A DNA stretch of 64,000 bases from Mercurialis annua (lineage: Eukaryota; Streptophyta; Magnoliopsida; Malpighiales; Euphorbiaceae): positions 15,254,501 to 15,318,500 of the forward strand of contig NC_065576.1 in NCBI RefSeq assembly GCF_937616625.2, written 5' to 3'. Position numbers and translations under genes: made by a program. Numbering within the stretch: position 1 is the first letter of the stretch; each line of letters opens with the position of its first letter. The notes under the pieces are model-generated. The model had not been told where the DNA came from and made no database searches. It worked only from the letters and a program-made list of their open reading frames with translations. Below, in pieces: positions 1 to 13,227 of this stretch.

Positions 1-929
1 CAGGCCTTGCTGTGCGACTGCACAACGACGTTTTCGAAGGAGTCTTGCGTTTTGCTCGCATTCGAACAGTCCGTCCAAAATAGATTTTAACAAACTTTAA
101 AACATAAATGAGGACGTTCGAATGATTTAAAAGAATAATGGAATAAAAAATAAATTGATTCATTTTAACGTTATGGTGTTTTAATCAAGTTATAACTTGA
201 TCAAGTCAAGTAAAGAAAAGACGATTATAAGTTACACCGGGAATAAAATTAAGAGTTTTTTTTAAAGAGTCGTTTATATATGAAAGTTGTGTTCAAGTCT
301 ATCGTTTATACAATACGAGTAAAGTTAGGGATTCAATGTCTGATGTTGTTTTAACATTTGAATCCCAATTAGATTTGACGAGTTGTCGATCCGCCGAGTT
401 AAAGCACTAGGGTGTTTAACTAACGGGCTACCGGGAGCATATGTTTTGGGGAGTATAGCAGTTTTTATGAATTTGTAATTTACTTTTGAATATTAGTTTA
501 AAAAAAGTATAAGTATAAATGTTATTTAAAATAATATTGCACCTATGTATGTTTGTTTAAACTGATATAGATTGGATGGAACGTGCTTCCTATTGGGCCT
601 CAATAGGATTGTGTGACCACCACTACTGTCATATAGATTAAATGCATGATCCTTATATAATAAGGCATGATTGTGAAATAGGTCAGAGGCAACGATAACA
701 TAGTTCACAGTCTAGAACCTGAAACAAATATGAGGTAACAGTAACATAGTTCACGGCCCAAATACTGTAATAAGCAAAGTGTGAGACAACAGTCTTACAC
801 ATATGGTCCAGACTCCTTGGACGATTTGAGGATTGTCTGATTTTGGAGATTTGTGGTATGTCATGATATGGAAATCAAGGACTAGGTTTTCATCTAGATC
901 CACTATCGAACTATATATGTAGTTTATAG

Positions 930-1866
930 TGTTAGTGATATGCACTAGGTCAATCATGTTTGACCATGTTTTGACTTTATCATTTTATTATTTATTGATT
1001 GGCAGTTTTTTTTATCATTTTATATTAATGATTAAAATACGTGAATGGTTAATTCTTTCTAAGGTCATCGAGTATGTGACTTGATAGTAGAACCCTTAGG
1101 TTTAATAAAAGAATTATATACCATCTATCCCTAGTCTTAATAGAACATTGAGACTAGTATGATGTTGACTGATGATTATGTTTTACTAATCATGTATATG
1201 AGATATTAAGTCAAATCATAGGTGCTATTTGAGAAATAAGGCACTGGATGACCCACTGTGAGAATACTACATAGATCACTGTCATAAGTAATTCTCATTA
1301 CAGTTCTATTAGTATAATCCTTTGACCTTGAAATCATCATGGATTTCTACATAGCTATTTCATATTTTGATACAGTCTTACATTATCTTTAACAGGATAA
1401 TGGAATAGATTGTCATTGGATATGAAAGTAACTATGTGAGAAATGTGAGTGACTGAGAAGGAATTTGTCCCTCATTTATTTGAGTAAGATATCTATGGGC
1501 CCCTTGAAGAAGATAGACTGAAGAAAATGCATGGCCATGCTAATTGATAAGAAGTTATCATTTTCAGTCTACTTAGAGTCAAGAAACTAATGATTGAATG
1601 TTATAAGGATGACATAACTATGCCTTATATTCAATCTGGATATCGAGAGACAAAGGGATTAAAATATTATTGTAAATGGTTAAATCGGATTATCGATATT
1701 CATATAATTTGGGTAGTCATAATGTTTTGCTAGAGGCCACTTATGACTTGTGGGCTGAAATAGGGATTTCGAGCCTACTGCCAACGTTATATGAACCTAC
1801 AGGGTCGCACACTAAAAACAGGCCCAAAACAGTTATGGGTTTTACAAGCCCAATGTGATTAAGTGA

Positions 1867-1934
<68 letters not shown>

Positions 1935-2490
1935 CGTAATATATATATATATTAATAAATATATATATTAATTCGAAATTTAAGGATAAGTGTTTTCCTT
2001 AATTTATTATTTTTGGAAAATAATAAATATAGTAATTAATATATATAGATAATTATCAAAAAGGAGTTTTTGATAAACATAAACTTGTAGAATTGCAATG
2101 AGATTGAAATTCGAATTTGTCTCAAACCCTAATGTTATTTATCACTATAAATACTCATTAAGCAGTTGGTTTGAGGACGACGAAATTCATTATTCACTAA
2201 ATCACTAAAATTCGAAATTGCTTGTGAAGCAATAGTGCTAGCACACAAGCACTAGTTTTGGCTAAGGTCTGTTCGTGTGGATACTCGTAGAGGACGCATT
2301 CTTTTGGAGGCGTTTCTGATCCGAGGCCAGGTATCACCAAAGTGAACCACCTCCTTCCTTCCTACATTGCTGTTGAATTCGACATACAAGTAAGTAATTA
2401 TTCTGTTAATTCGAATTACATGGATCTTGGTTTGGGTTTTTAGATAATTTTTTGAAATTCCGCTGCGTTATGAACCCATAAAACCCAACA
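930..2490 (+). mobile_element. Solo LTR, copia-like, TSD TATAG
   Basis: The element starts TGTTAGTG and ends ACCCAACA, so its ends are short inverted repeats (TGTT/AACA). It is flanked by identical 5-bp duplications TATAG at 925-929 and 2491-2495. It lies inside another LTR that continues on both sides. The 3' part (2270-2490), with 'gaggccaggtatcacc' and 'attccgctgcg', resembles the U5 end of plant Ty1-copia LTRs, which gives the plus orientation; this family assignment is inference. No internal domain or second LTR is present, as expected after LTR-LTR recombination. Confidence 0.78.
1873..1931. repeat. (AT)n microsatellite
   Basis: Uninterrupted AT dinucleotide run inside the copia-like solo LTR. 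Confidence 0.97.
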
Positions 2491-2777
2491 TATAGTTCCC
2501 TATTTTGATATTTTATTTCACTATGTTCAATTATAAATATGTGACTCACTCAGTTTTAACTGACCCCGTCGATATTTCTCCTTTCAGGTTTATAGAGTTA
2601 TGACATGGTTGGACTTCCATCCATAATTTTGGAAGTCGTGTCTTTGACTCTAGAGGTGCAAGTAGTTGGGTATCGAGAAGTTTGTCTTTCTGTTTTCAGT
2701 AGTTCACATTATTTTTATAAAGTCTGATATGAACTACTATATATGTATATGATTGAAAAGTTGTGATATTTTATAAA

Positions 2778-3278
2778 GGCCTAATACTTTAAAAAAAAAA
2801 ACCCGACCTTATAGCCCCTTTCCGATCCTACCCTAACGTTGAAAACTTGTAAATTTCACCTTATTTCGCATTTTATCGTTTCAATTGTACCCTAAAATAT
2901 TAAATTGACGCCTTTTTTATTTTAAAAAAAAATTCTCCATGTATAGCATACATTAATTGTACATGATTAAAATTTATTTAGATATAGTCAAATTAATTAA
3001 GAATTTAAATTAGTTTTTATTTGATTATGGTTTTTAGTTAGTTTTTAAAAATAAGGGACTTATTTATACTTTTTAAATGGAAATGAATTTAATTTTTATG
3101 TTTAAACATGGTTATTTGAATAATTTCATCATTTAAGTAAACAAATTGACAAAAAATTAAAAAATTGGGGTACAATTGCAATGATAAAATGCGAAATAGG
3201 ATAAAATTGACAAGTTTTCAACGTTAGGGTAGGATCGAAAAGGGGCTATAAGGTCGGGGTTTTTTGAGGCATTAAGCC
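2778..3278. mobile_element. MITE with long terminal inverted repeats (MULE-like)
   Basis: About 120 bp at the left (GGCCTAATACTTTAAAA, then a block on 'cccgaccttatagcccctt') is repeated in inverse complement at the right end (3160-3278). Flanks are TTTTATAAA at 2769-2777 and TTTTTTAAA at 3279-3287, 8 of 9 identical, which fits a 9-bp Mutator-type duplication. The middle is A/T-rich and non-coding. A relative lies at 46859-47251. It is inserted in the LTR that ends at 3609. Confidence 0.75.
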
Positions 3279-3609
3279 TTTTTTAAAAGACAATTGTTCA
3301 CTAGTATTTCATTTAGTATATCGGTTGATGATTACGTAAAGGTTTTAGTATTGTGTTTGAAACCGGGCAATTTTTGCTATGAGATAAGTAAGTTATGCCA
3401 TGGTTTCATGAGTCACAATACCAGTTTTCATAAATGTGTTTATGTTAAATAAAATAAAAGTTTTAATGGGATTTTTTGAAAACGTAAACAATATGTTATA
3501 TGGTTTTGAATCGCAAAAAATTCATTGTGGTTTTAGGCTTGATACAGGTTTCGGAGCTACCACTCTCATTCTTTAGAGCCGGTCTCGACCCGAGATCTCG
3601 GGTCATGAC

Positions 3610-4158
3610 ATTTAACATCCTTGAAAATACAATTATGTAATTTTCGACCATGTTAATTCAAGCATGAATGCTTAAAAGCATGTAAAATAAATTTCTTGGA
3701 TCATGTGTCTTAACATTTCTAATTTTGGTATACACAATCATTTGATGTATAATCATTTTATAATATCGCTCCTAGCTTTTCACAGATTTTGTGCAGTTTT
3801 AAGGCAACAGACGATTCAGTTTGGCATTTATTCAGAGAAATACGTGGAGTAGACGATTTGACTGACGATCGTCTATATAGGCAAAGTTTGAATCTTTTCT
3901 TACCATTGGAGTTGGACGATTGTCTATACATTTATGACGATCGTTTGTCAGTATCTTCGACTATGTTTTCAACTTTTTAAAGGACAAAATAACAGGATTA
4001 TTTACCCTTGGACCAATGGGACCTTGTCACATTAAAAAAAAAGCCTTTAAAGATTTGTTTTAACCCATTGAGTTTGGTTAGAACAATTATTGCAAACATT
4101 CAAAGCTTTCGACAACTTAAACTCTCTCAAATTTATTGTGCATCAATTTTTTAACATT
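3610..4158. other. Relic DNA, probable copia-type LTR fragment
   Basis: No gene is seen. With the 11.6-kb retroelement at 4164-15752 and one AATTG removed, this stretch joins 15753 onward without a break, so it is the left half of the insertion target. Several words on GACGATCGT recur near 3808-3945. The target is probably an old copia-type LTR. Confidence 0.45.
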
Positions 4159-4163
4159 AATTG

Positions 4164-6636
4164 TGTCACGACCCAATTTATTGAGCCGAGACCGGCGCTA
4201 GGGAACGGGAGTGGTAGCTCCGGAACCCGTAGCAAGCCTAAAACCACTATGAATTTTTCGCGAATTAAATATATTATTTTATATAAAATATTTTCAGAAA
4301 ACCTTTTTAAACTTTATTATTATAAATACCAAAACATCTTTACTACTTTCTGAAAATCATCGCGAATCATTATTATAGACTAGGGTCTTACCGAGCGACA
4401 ACTCATGTCCAGCACTGCCCTGTCTCTAATCAACATCTTGACCAATTCCACTCATGGAAATTGGTTACCGAAATCAAACGGTTAAAATACGTTCTTTATA
4501 AACAATTATGATATATATATATACTTTTATCTCAAATCAGAGTTGCCCATTTAAATATACCGTTTGAATTTAAACCTGACATTACATACAGACATCTACC
4601 GACTACTGCAGCTCTACGAGGAAAACATCCTTTGACATACTCTTTCACTATCATAGACTTCCGGAAGAAGGAAAGGAAGTCCATCCTTTAAATCGCTTTG
4701 ACCTGAAAGAAAGATTGTGAGGGGTCAGTATATGGGGATATACTGAGTGAGTTCATACATTTACTAATAAGTATTCAAATAAAACATAAAATCGTAATCA
4801 ATCATATGCAGCCAAGTACAGGATCCGATTGAAACCTTAATCCTCAAACATACTAATAATCAATCAATCAACCCAATCATGAATATCAGTTGCGAGTCCA
4901 ACTCGCTGGTGGCCCAGCCACTAGATACGGGGACTTCCAGGCTACACCGTAGCCGAGTTCACTCTGCGTATCGAAATCATAACCCAATCGTAAATTTCAT
5001 ATTCATCATCAGCTCCCAGCTGAGTTATATCAAAACTGGTGATCACACAGTCCTATTGTCACCCAATAGGTAGCACGTTCCATCGGATCAATACTGGTTT
5101 CAAATTAAGCGTATGCACAATTCATATATAAAACTTCGCATATAAAAACATGCAATTCAAAACATAAAGCAATATAAAACAATTGCTTGAATAAATACTT
5201 TAAAAGCAAATTGTATAAACTCACTGTGACCGCTTATTCCATAAACACTCTGGTGCCGGTGCTCAGAAACATCTAGCTCCCCGAGTTCCTGGTCCATCGG
5301 CTCCTTGCCTTGCCGGATCTAAAACTATTTTAAAATAATTGACTCACGTCAGAATCCTATTCTAGGATTAACCCTAGACTCGAGACACGACACGCTAAAC
5401 TTATTAGCAGTTGTGCTCCTCACGCAATATTCCGAGAAATGGTTTCTAACTCGTTTATGAATCGTATCTCTTCCCGAATCCATTCTCATGTATTGTGTCC
5501 AAATTTCACTTTTTCAAAGTCCATAGGTCAAAACCAAGCTGAAATACATCGCGTCGGATCTCGGAATGCATTCCCCATCTCAAAATGGGTTTGGCATGTC
5601 GTGCCAGGCCCTCCTCACGTCGTGAGGGCCTTCCTCACGTCGTGAGGCATGCCCTCAGCCTCACGACGTGAGGGCAGTCCCTCACGACGTGAGGGCAGTC
5701 CCTCACGACGTGAGGACGTGATTCCGACTCCAAAACTTGATTCCGACGTGTTTTAGCTCAAAAACGACCAATTTCACATTCCCAATGATGCTACAATGCT
5801 TAGAAACATCCACAACATACAATCCAAGCTTAAAACGTCAAAAATCGAATTCAAAGTCGTTAAAATAACTAAACCGCTCGAAACCTTAAACTTTAAATTG
5901 ATATTCCATCTAACTCACTCAACCAAACACTAAAACGACGAGCTTACCTTGATTACCGGTTGAAATACGATCGATTCGAGTTATAGAACGTCGAAAACGG
6001 ACGAGAAACGGAAACCGCACGACGAACCGTCGAGAACGAACGAGAGAAATGAAAATGGTTTTGGATGGCTTCTGGATACTTCATCTCTTACTGATGAAGT
6101 TATATATATATGGCTAATTTTCGCTTTTGGTCCTTGAACTCTTTAACTTAATCCAATTCTCTATTAAACTTTCTATTTTAACTTAACCATTAATTTAACT
6201 CAATTACGTACGTATTATTTATATCCAAATAAATAATACGATTCTAAAATTATTATTTCCCGTCAATAATCCTCTAATTTCTATTCTTGAGGCTCAATTG
6301 GCTAATTTTCATTTTAGCCCTTAAACTTCTTAAAATTTGCAAATTAACCCAAAACGCATCCGCGTCCAAATTTTGAAAGGTCTCTGATTGACTCGAGACT
6401 TTTACCTTAATTATTATAAAATATTTCGCGGACCTTGGCGAAATAATTCTTATCTCGAGATTTATAGTTTATTTTATATTAATTTCCGAAGTTATTTTCT
6501 TAATTCCCACCAATCCACGCAATAATTATTATTCTTTATTCCCGATATAATTAAATTAAATCCTTCTTAATTTAATTTATTGGAATTCACGACACGTGGC
6601 ACGACTTAATTATTCTAAAATATTTGGGGTATTACA
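4164..6636 (-). repeat. 3' LTR of the LARD-like element
   Basis: 2473 bp, almost identical to 13228-15752. On the minus strand it runs from TGTAATACCCC (6636) to GGGTCGTGACA (4164). It contains the conserved CCTATTG/CAATAGG hairpin (5052-5070) and a cassette of CTCACGTCGTGAG units (about 5612-5718) in which three of five units are inverted relative to the partner LTR. Predicted small ORFs are LTR sequence, not genes. Confidence 0.9.
6101..6110 (-). promoter_or_regulatory. Probable LTR TATA box
   Basis: On minus, TATATATATA is followed within 25 bp by a small stem (ACTTCATC/GATGAAGT). The partner LTR has the same element at about 15217-15227. The position inside the LTR and the A/T-rich lead suit a promoter; transcription is inferred. 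Confidence 0.45.
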
Positions 6637-6655
6637 TTCACCCCCCCTTAAAATA
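6637..6655 (-). promoter_or_regulatory. Polypurine tract
   Basis: The minus strand reads AAGGGGGGGTGAA directly before the 3' LTR, the normal place for the plus-strand primer of reverse transcription. The same arrangement is at 38757-38770 beside another LTR. Confidence 0.75.
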
Positions 6656-9600
6656 AATTCGTCCTCGAATTTAAAACTTTTGCCACGTATTTAAGGTAAA
6701 CTAATACGAATATTTATACCTTAAATCTTCTTTTGTTGCTCACGTGTACTTTTCTTACGAACTAACTCGTTCACGGAACTATTACCATAAGTTCCTTCTT
6801 TATCCGCAACTTTCATACTTGTATACTAATGCTCTTTACTGGTTTTTCGTCGTACGATAATTCTTCGGTCATCTCTACCGCTTGCATTTGAATCGTTCGA
6901 GAATTATCTCCACCGCTTGACCTTTCTCGGAATAACTTGATAAATCTTCTGATAGCGGGATCGTGTTCAAACGTCCTTAACATCCGCTGCATTGCACGCC
7001 TACTTTTTCATGTATTTGACGTCATTTGGATACAACTATCACTTATCCTTCTAGCTTTCTTGTAGTAATTCTCTTATTACTTTGCTTGCAGGTTCCGGCA
7101 CTTAATCTCTTATGGATACTACAAATTGTCGTCCTCATAATCTTTCATGTTCTTTGAACTTCTGTATTTTGTTGTTTCTTAACGACTTACTACCTACTTG
7201 CATGTAGCAAGGTTCCTTGATTGCATTACTCAAATTACTTATCCAAAGTAATTATCTCTTATTTAGCTCTACTAATCTTACTCTTATATTCATTATCGTC
7301 TTATAATGTATAATTTCACTCTAGTTGATCGTAGAGTGAAAAGATTCTTTGTCCTTATTTCTATCAATTCTCCGCTCTGTTGACTTGCTAATCTTCGTGG
7401 TCCTGTACCACGAATCGAATTACTCTCGAATTACTTCATGGAAGTGTGTATATTAAAACTCGTTTAAATACCTGCATCCTTATCCACGTCCTTATGGAAG
7501 TGGTTTTACTTGACTAGGGGAAAACCTCTTCAGAACGTTCGTCTTTGTTATACTATCCTTATACGTTTTCCTAAACTTATATCGTCTAACTCCTTATTTC
7601 CTTTTTCACACTTCATGATTCCCATGAAGTTGAATGCACTCTTAGTATCACTAGATATATTTAGCATCTGCCTTCTCTGACGTATTTTATTTCTCGATCC
7701 TTCGATTCCATTCACTTCTCTGGTTAGTATTACTTTCTCTTCATTTGAGATTCTATTTCAAATTTCCAACTTTGTATATTAGTTTGGTAGCCTATTCTTG
7801 TCAATAGCTACAAGCATTCTTCATGCTTCTTTGAACTACCTCTCGAGGTATCGTTATTCTTTCATATTCTTTCAACAGTTTCTTATCTTAATCACTTCTT
7901 GTTTTCATTAGACGTTCCTTATCTAATGACACTTAACGCTAATCCAATCTTAATCTTCATATTTTTATACTTTCATATCATTACTGATCTTGTAAATTCT
8001 TAAACATTCCTGGTTCGATCCTTCATTAGCTCTTCGGTTCTAAGAGGACACTAGACTTAACTAGTCAATCCTACTATCCAACTCTCTATCATTTTCGATA
8101 GATACTTTGCCTCCCCTTCATTACACGTCCTCTATTAAAACCATTCACCTCACGTTGATTTATGAATTAGCAGATAGCTTACGCTTGGAATCATAAAAAT
8201 GACGTTTATAAACTTTTATAATAATCTTTCGTTTACTTCTTGTACTTTTCCTTGTACTCGCACTCTATATAAATACTTTTACTTACGATTTGTTCTTATT
8301 GCAACCCGTTACTTCTTTTCATATCTCTTAATTTCATTCATTAGTACTATCTCTCGTGTACTTTCGTAATTCCTTCCACATACTCCTTTGTCGTTGTTCT
8401 CACATTCCACTTTTTGTTTCTTTTCGTTCTAAATACTTATAAATCGTTAATAATCTTTTGATCATATTCCAAAATGATCTATATCATTATTAGCCATTCT
8501 AATCTAGATACAGTTAATGTAACGCTTAATCTTGAAACTACATGCTGTCAAACTCATCGTTTTACTTGTTGATACGTTGCTCTCCTTTTATCTTCAAACT
8601 AGTATACCTTGAACTTCGATCAATGTTCTTGAATTACGACTTCACTCTCAACATTCTGATCTTAACTGTTCATGTTCTTCTTCTTTTAACTTTTTCATTA
8701 TATATATATTTTTATCCATTTGCTCGTTTATATCCAATGGGAGGTATTCCTATAACCGTGTACTTAATCCATTGTAACATTCCTCATTCGTCGTCATTTC
8801 TCGTATCAAACTTCAGGATCTGTTTGTCTTTATTGACTATATAGTTTTCTTTCTCTTTTACTCATTTCATTGCTTAACTCCCTCTATATATTGCTGACTT
8901 ACTTTATTCGCTTATCGTAACATCTGTATCCAAGCATCTTTGTTCGAAACATATTACATATTCTAAGTATTACTTACTTCGATCTATTCGCCAGTCCTAA
9001 AATATGGAACTCTTAATTCGTATATGCCTAGTACCATCTTCGTCATGAAACATGTGCCCTTCTTTCACTTGCAGCGTTCATGTCTTCCTTTGAAAGTTGT
9101 CAGTATCAACATCGTATAGCTATCGTACTATACTCTTTGCGCTTCATCCTTCTTATCCTTATCTCGTGACCTTATACTTCGTGTACCTGTCTTTATCCTT
9201 TAATTTGTTGGTCAGAATGTACAACCGCACAGCTCGATACACGAATTTCCAATTTCTTAACATAGTCACGCAATACGCAATTCATCCTTTGACTTTATTC
9301 ATCTTATATGTCACCCCATCCACATCTGATACATGTCTTAGATTCTTTACTTCTTATAATCTCATAGTATGTTGGCTAGATTGGTTATTTCTAGCCGTAC
9401 AAGTTTCCTATAAATAGTCTTATGAAGCTGTCGCTTAGTCCTCCGTTCGACGATCACAACGGTCAACTCTTAGTCAACCTTCTTAGGAATATTATACTCC
9501 GATATTAAACCAATCTGACGGTTCAATCACAAGATATCTCAGTTTTACTAGACTTGATAATCTTCCAATATAGTGTAAAACTCACATTTTCCATTCGTGG

Positions 9601-10492
9601 ATATTACCTTTACACCTTTAGGGTTTAAGCTAATAATCACTTCTCACACTTCTATCATCTTATAACATAAAATTCTGATCATTTCGTTCCAAGATAGCGA
9701 CACCTTAATTTACTAGTCAATGAATTTCACTTCATCATTCAAGCGTATCTTGTCTTTCTATGTTATAATAGGTCTTAAATCTACGATTATCTTCGTATCT
9801 TCCCAAAGCATAACCTCTTGTTCGTGTTTTCGTACACGTTCTTTGTACCTTCGAGAATTGCTTGTAGGTAGATCTCGAACATTTTCCCTTCGTTACAGAG
9901 TCCTAGTCTAGGTCTACTCACATCAAAACAATTATGGTTGCAACCATTTCGAAATCTTTGAAATCCAAAGAAATTAGCTCTTTTATAAAATTCATGTTCA
10001 AATTCTTTAAGTATTAGTATAATTGTGCACTAGGGTGATGACGTCTCTCATCCCCAAAGAGTTGCCATAACTTACCTTTCATCTGAACATAATGCATATG
10101 ATGCATGTCCTACTAATGTATGAATTCAGTTTTATTCTTTTCATTTAATGTATATGTAATGATGCAATTCTATTCATGTCATGGCAATAGTATATTACTA
10201 TATCGAATCTAGGCACAACTATACTTTCAAAATCATTAAAACAATTAATCTTTGTAAATCACAAATCTTTCACCTTGTAAGTTCTCTAAACCTTAAACTC
10301 TGTAACTTAGGAAATTCTTCCATTCCTCTGAATCCACGTTTCATTATCGATCATCTATTAGCGCTTATATCGCATAACTCTGATGGTATCGCAATACCAT
10401 ATGATACTTAGCACGCTAGCCTCATCATCGCGTTACATAATGTCGACTGTCCACCTCGTACTTGATCATACGCAACGATCATGCAATACATC
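6656..10492 (-). other. Non-coding internal region of the LARD-like element
   Basis: This stretch is A/G-rich on minus and C/T-rich on plus. No gag, protease, reverse transcriptase, RNase H or integrase motif was recognised in any frame. Plus-strand ORFs of 60-106 codons are low-complexity and without a recognised domain. It could be a heavily decayed pol region or sequence that was never coding; reading alone does not decide. Confidence 0.6.
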
Positions 10493-12962
10493 TGTCACGA
10501 CCCAAATTATTGAGCCGAGACCGGCGCTAGGGAATGGGAGTGGTAGCTCCAAAACCCGTAGCAAGCCTAAAACCACTAATAAATTTTTGCATTTAAAAGT
10601 ATAATACTGTATATAAAACATTTTCAGAAAACTCTTTTAAATAATATAATTATAGATATTAAAATATCATATCAGAGTTTACATTAAAATGAATCATTTG
10701 AAGTCAATTCACAAATCTGCTATTGACTCCTATCGACTACTGCAGCTCTAGGACCTCATACTTGTGCAAGTCCAACGACTTCTGGCACAATGAATATGGT
10801 TTGTCTGATCCGACTTCTACTACCTGCAAACATCAGAGTGAGGGGTCAGTATTTGGGAAAATACTGAGTGAGTATGCAAATTATTAACGGTATTATTAAA
10901 TTTATAACATCGCATACTCAGAATATAATTCATGGCTTTTCATTTCATAACTATCGTACTTAACCTCATCCTCCTGACATCGATAGCTAAGCCAACCGAT
11001 GTATCCTGCATGCCTGACATCGATAGCGAAGCCAACCGATGTATCCTATATGCCTGACATCGATAGCGAAGCCAACCGATGTATCTCATACGTCTGACAT
11101 CGATAGCGAAGCCAACCGATGTATCTGATATGTCTGACATCGATAGCAAAGCCAACCGATGTATCTGATTCAATTCACACAAACCAATCTAATATATCAT
11201 GCAGACCATAAACATCACCACAAGGTTGATGTATCAAAGCAATCAAACATAACAAAGTCCCATACAAACAAATCATATAAATGCGATGTATTGATAACAA
11301 CATTCATAATATATGAAAATAACTTTTATAATAATAATAATACGCGAAAGTAATTTGCCACTCACAGTGACTGCTATCCCTTATATCCAAACGTAAGCTC
11401 CAGGAGACTGGTCCGTCAATCCTCGTCGAGCTTCTTGCTTCGTCATACTCGTAGATCGATAGTCCGTCACATCTATCACAGGATTCTATCGTTAAAACAT
11501 ATACTTAGAGAATCCTGTTCTTAAAAACTGCACTAGGTACCTAACACGACAAAAATACGAAACATAACTGTCGTGTTCTAAACGTATCTTTCTCTATAGA
11601 TCTCTATTCATATTTTGATTACTCATCATGTTAATGCTCATTGCTATAATGTCTTATTAATATTCATTTTAAGACATTTGTCAGAGTTCTACGCCCGTAT
11701 CATGTCATCGGAAGCCAATTTTCGCTCCCGGAAGTCCCCCGGAGGTCACGATTGAAGTAGGGAACGTCGTGCCAGCTTGGTACATCGTGCCCTTCATTTT
11801 TCATGAAGGGCACGACGTGCCCTTCACTGGTGCACGTCGTGCACCCTTGTGGTGCACGTCGTGCACCCTTGTGGTGCACGTCGTGCACCCTTCTGGTGCA
11901 CGTCGCGCACCAGCACGACGTGCTGAAGTGCAGCACGTCGTGCGCACTTCGGGGGCAGCGTTTTTTGATGCTTCTGGACCATTTCCGAAGCTCCAAATAC
12001 CTCAAAATTCATACCAATGCATACCTAAATCATCTAGGCTCAAAACGTATCAAGAATCTATACGAAAATGGTGGAAAACGACGTGTTTTTGGCGTTTCGA
12101 TTCAAACATAGCGTTTTTCATCGAAACAGCCCGTAACCTCCGATTTTAACACTCAAATCCGAAATCTTACCTTGAAATGAAGCTTAAGATTGATAGAGCT
12201 TCCAATTCCGAACAAATCGATATAAAGAACGCACGATTTGGACGAGAAACGGCGAAACGGCGGCGGATCGAAATGATCGTCAATTTTCCCCTTCACTGAA
12301 GCTTTTCTTCTTCTGCTCTTCTTTCTTTCTCTGGAATCATCTGATTCCTTTAATGTTATCTTATATTGTTTTGTTAATTAGCCGTTTTAGTCCCTCATTT
12401 CTTTAACTTAAACCATTTCTCTTTTAAACTTTTCTTTTGTTCAATTTAGTCCATAACTAAATCGATTAACTCTTTAATCATAACTTATACGTATTATTTA
12501 TATCCGATAAATAATACGAATCCCAATATTAATATTTTTCCGTCCATAATCTTTTAATTACTATTCTCAAGATTTAATTGGATAGTTTGCACTTTGGTCC
12601 TTGAACTTTTAAAAAGTTACAATTTAGTCCAAAACGCATCCGCGTCCAAATTTTAAAAGGTCTCCGATTGACCCGAGACTTTTACCACATATACTATGAA
12701 ACATTTCTTGGACCTTGGTGAAATAATTTCCCTTTTTGGAACTTAACTGGTTAAAGTACCACTTTAGTCCCTGAACTCTAGTTTGGGACTTTTCTTGACA
12801 TTTATCCTTTTAATTAAAATTCCAACTTTAGAATTGGAATATGATATTAAATTCCGCATAAGTACTTTAATTTCTTGGAACTTATTTCCGATATCGCCAC
12901 CCTAGCGAATCAGAACTGGACACATGGTCTAACTAAATACTTAAATATTTTGGGGTATTACA
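10493..12962 (-). mobile_element. Solo LTR nested in the LARD-like element, TSD ACATC
   Basis: Termini match the host superfamily (TGTCACGACCC at 10493, GGGGTATTACA to 12962). Perfect ACATC duplications lie at 10488-10492 and 12963-12967. It is 2470 bp with no internal domain. It is diverged from the host LTRs: it has a five-copy 40-bp tandem repeat and a different hairpin cassette on GTGCACGTCGTGCAC (about 11760-11950). ORFs at 11.7-12.1 kb on both strands arise from that cassette and are not genes. Confidence 0.88.
10973..11172. repeat. Five-copy 40-bp tandem repeat in an LTR
   Basis: Units start CCTGACATCGATAGCGAAGC at about 10973, 11013, 11053, 11093 and 11133. Each unit carries a self-complementary pair (ACATCG/CGATGT). 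Copies differ at a few sites. A decayed version is present at about 58300-58530. Confidence 0.93.
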
Positions 12963-13211
12963 ACATCGATCATTCTTACATAAGCAGAATACTTTCGCAT
13001 ACGTATATCGTCTAACAATCCTATCGATCATACTAACAGACTCAGATCGTAGGGAGGAGAGTTAAAATCTTAAAATCAAACGAAAACTGATCAAGACATG
13101 ACTCGAATCCCTATGTGCTGCAGTTATTCCTAGGTAGACACACACACAAAACAGTGGTATCCTGAACCAACTGTTTGAAATCGCATATTAGCAGAGGTAA
13201 CCGGACCAACT

Positions 13212-13223
13212 GCTCTGATACCA
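13212..13223 (-). promoter_or_regulatory. Primer-binding site (initiator tRNA-Met)
   Basis: On minus, TGGTATCAGAGC lies four bases inside the 5' LTR end. This is the standard plant tRNA-iMet primer site and fixes the orientation of the element. Confidence 0.88.
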
Positions 13224-13227
13224 CAAT

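Larger units (their letters stand above)
1..3609 (+). mobile_element. LTR of the TGTAATACCCC/GTCGTGACA superfamily, left end outside window
   Basis: The 3' end reads GGTCATGACA at 3600-3609, the plus-strand form of the terminus seen in six other copies here. Shared blocks appear in the expected order: the CCTATTG hairpin block near 560-612, the 'actcactcag...ctgacccc' block near 2543-2575, and the terminal block around 3525-3609 (ggttttaggctt, ggagctaccactct). The copy is interrupted by a solo LTR (930-2490) and a MITE (2778-3278). Without these it is about 1.5 kb within the window. No coding capacity is seen; small ORFs here are chance. Confidence 0.75.

Noticed and set aside
5594..5718. Transcription-factor or methylation island from repeated CACGTCGTG
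   Set aside because: Explained more simply as the LTR hairpin cassette; no gene nearby to support a promoter role.
8542..9417. Plus-strand ORFs of about 100 codons within the LARD-like element
   Set aside because: Low-complexity Leu/Ser/Tyr-rich translations with no recognised domain, in pyrimidine-rich DNA antisense to the element.
10973..11172. CRISPR-like array
   Set aside because: Units are contiguous 40-bp tandem copies without unique spacers, inside a plant LTR.
11700..12149. Overlapping ORFs of about 62-126 codons on both strands
   Set aside because: They are read-throughs of the GTGCACGTCGTGCAC cassette; open frames in several phases are a by-product of the repeat.
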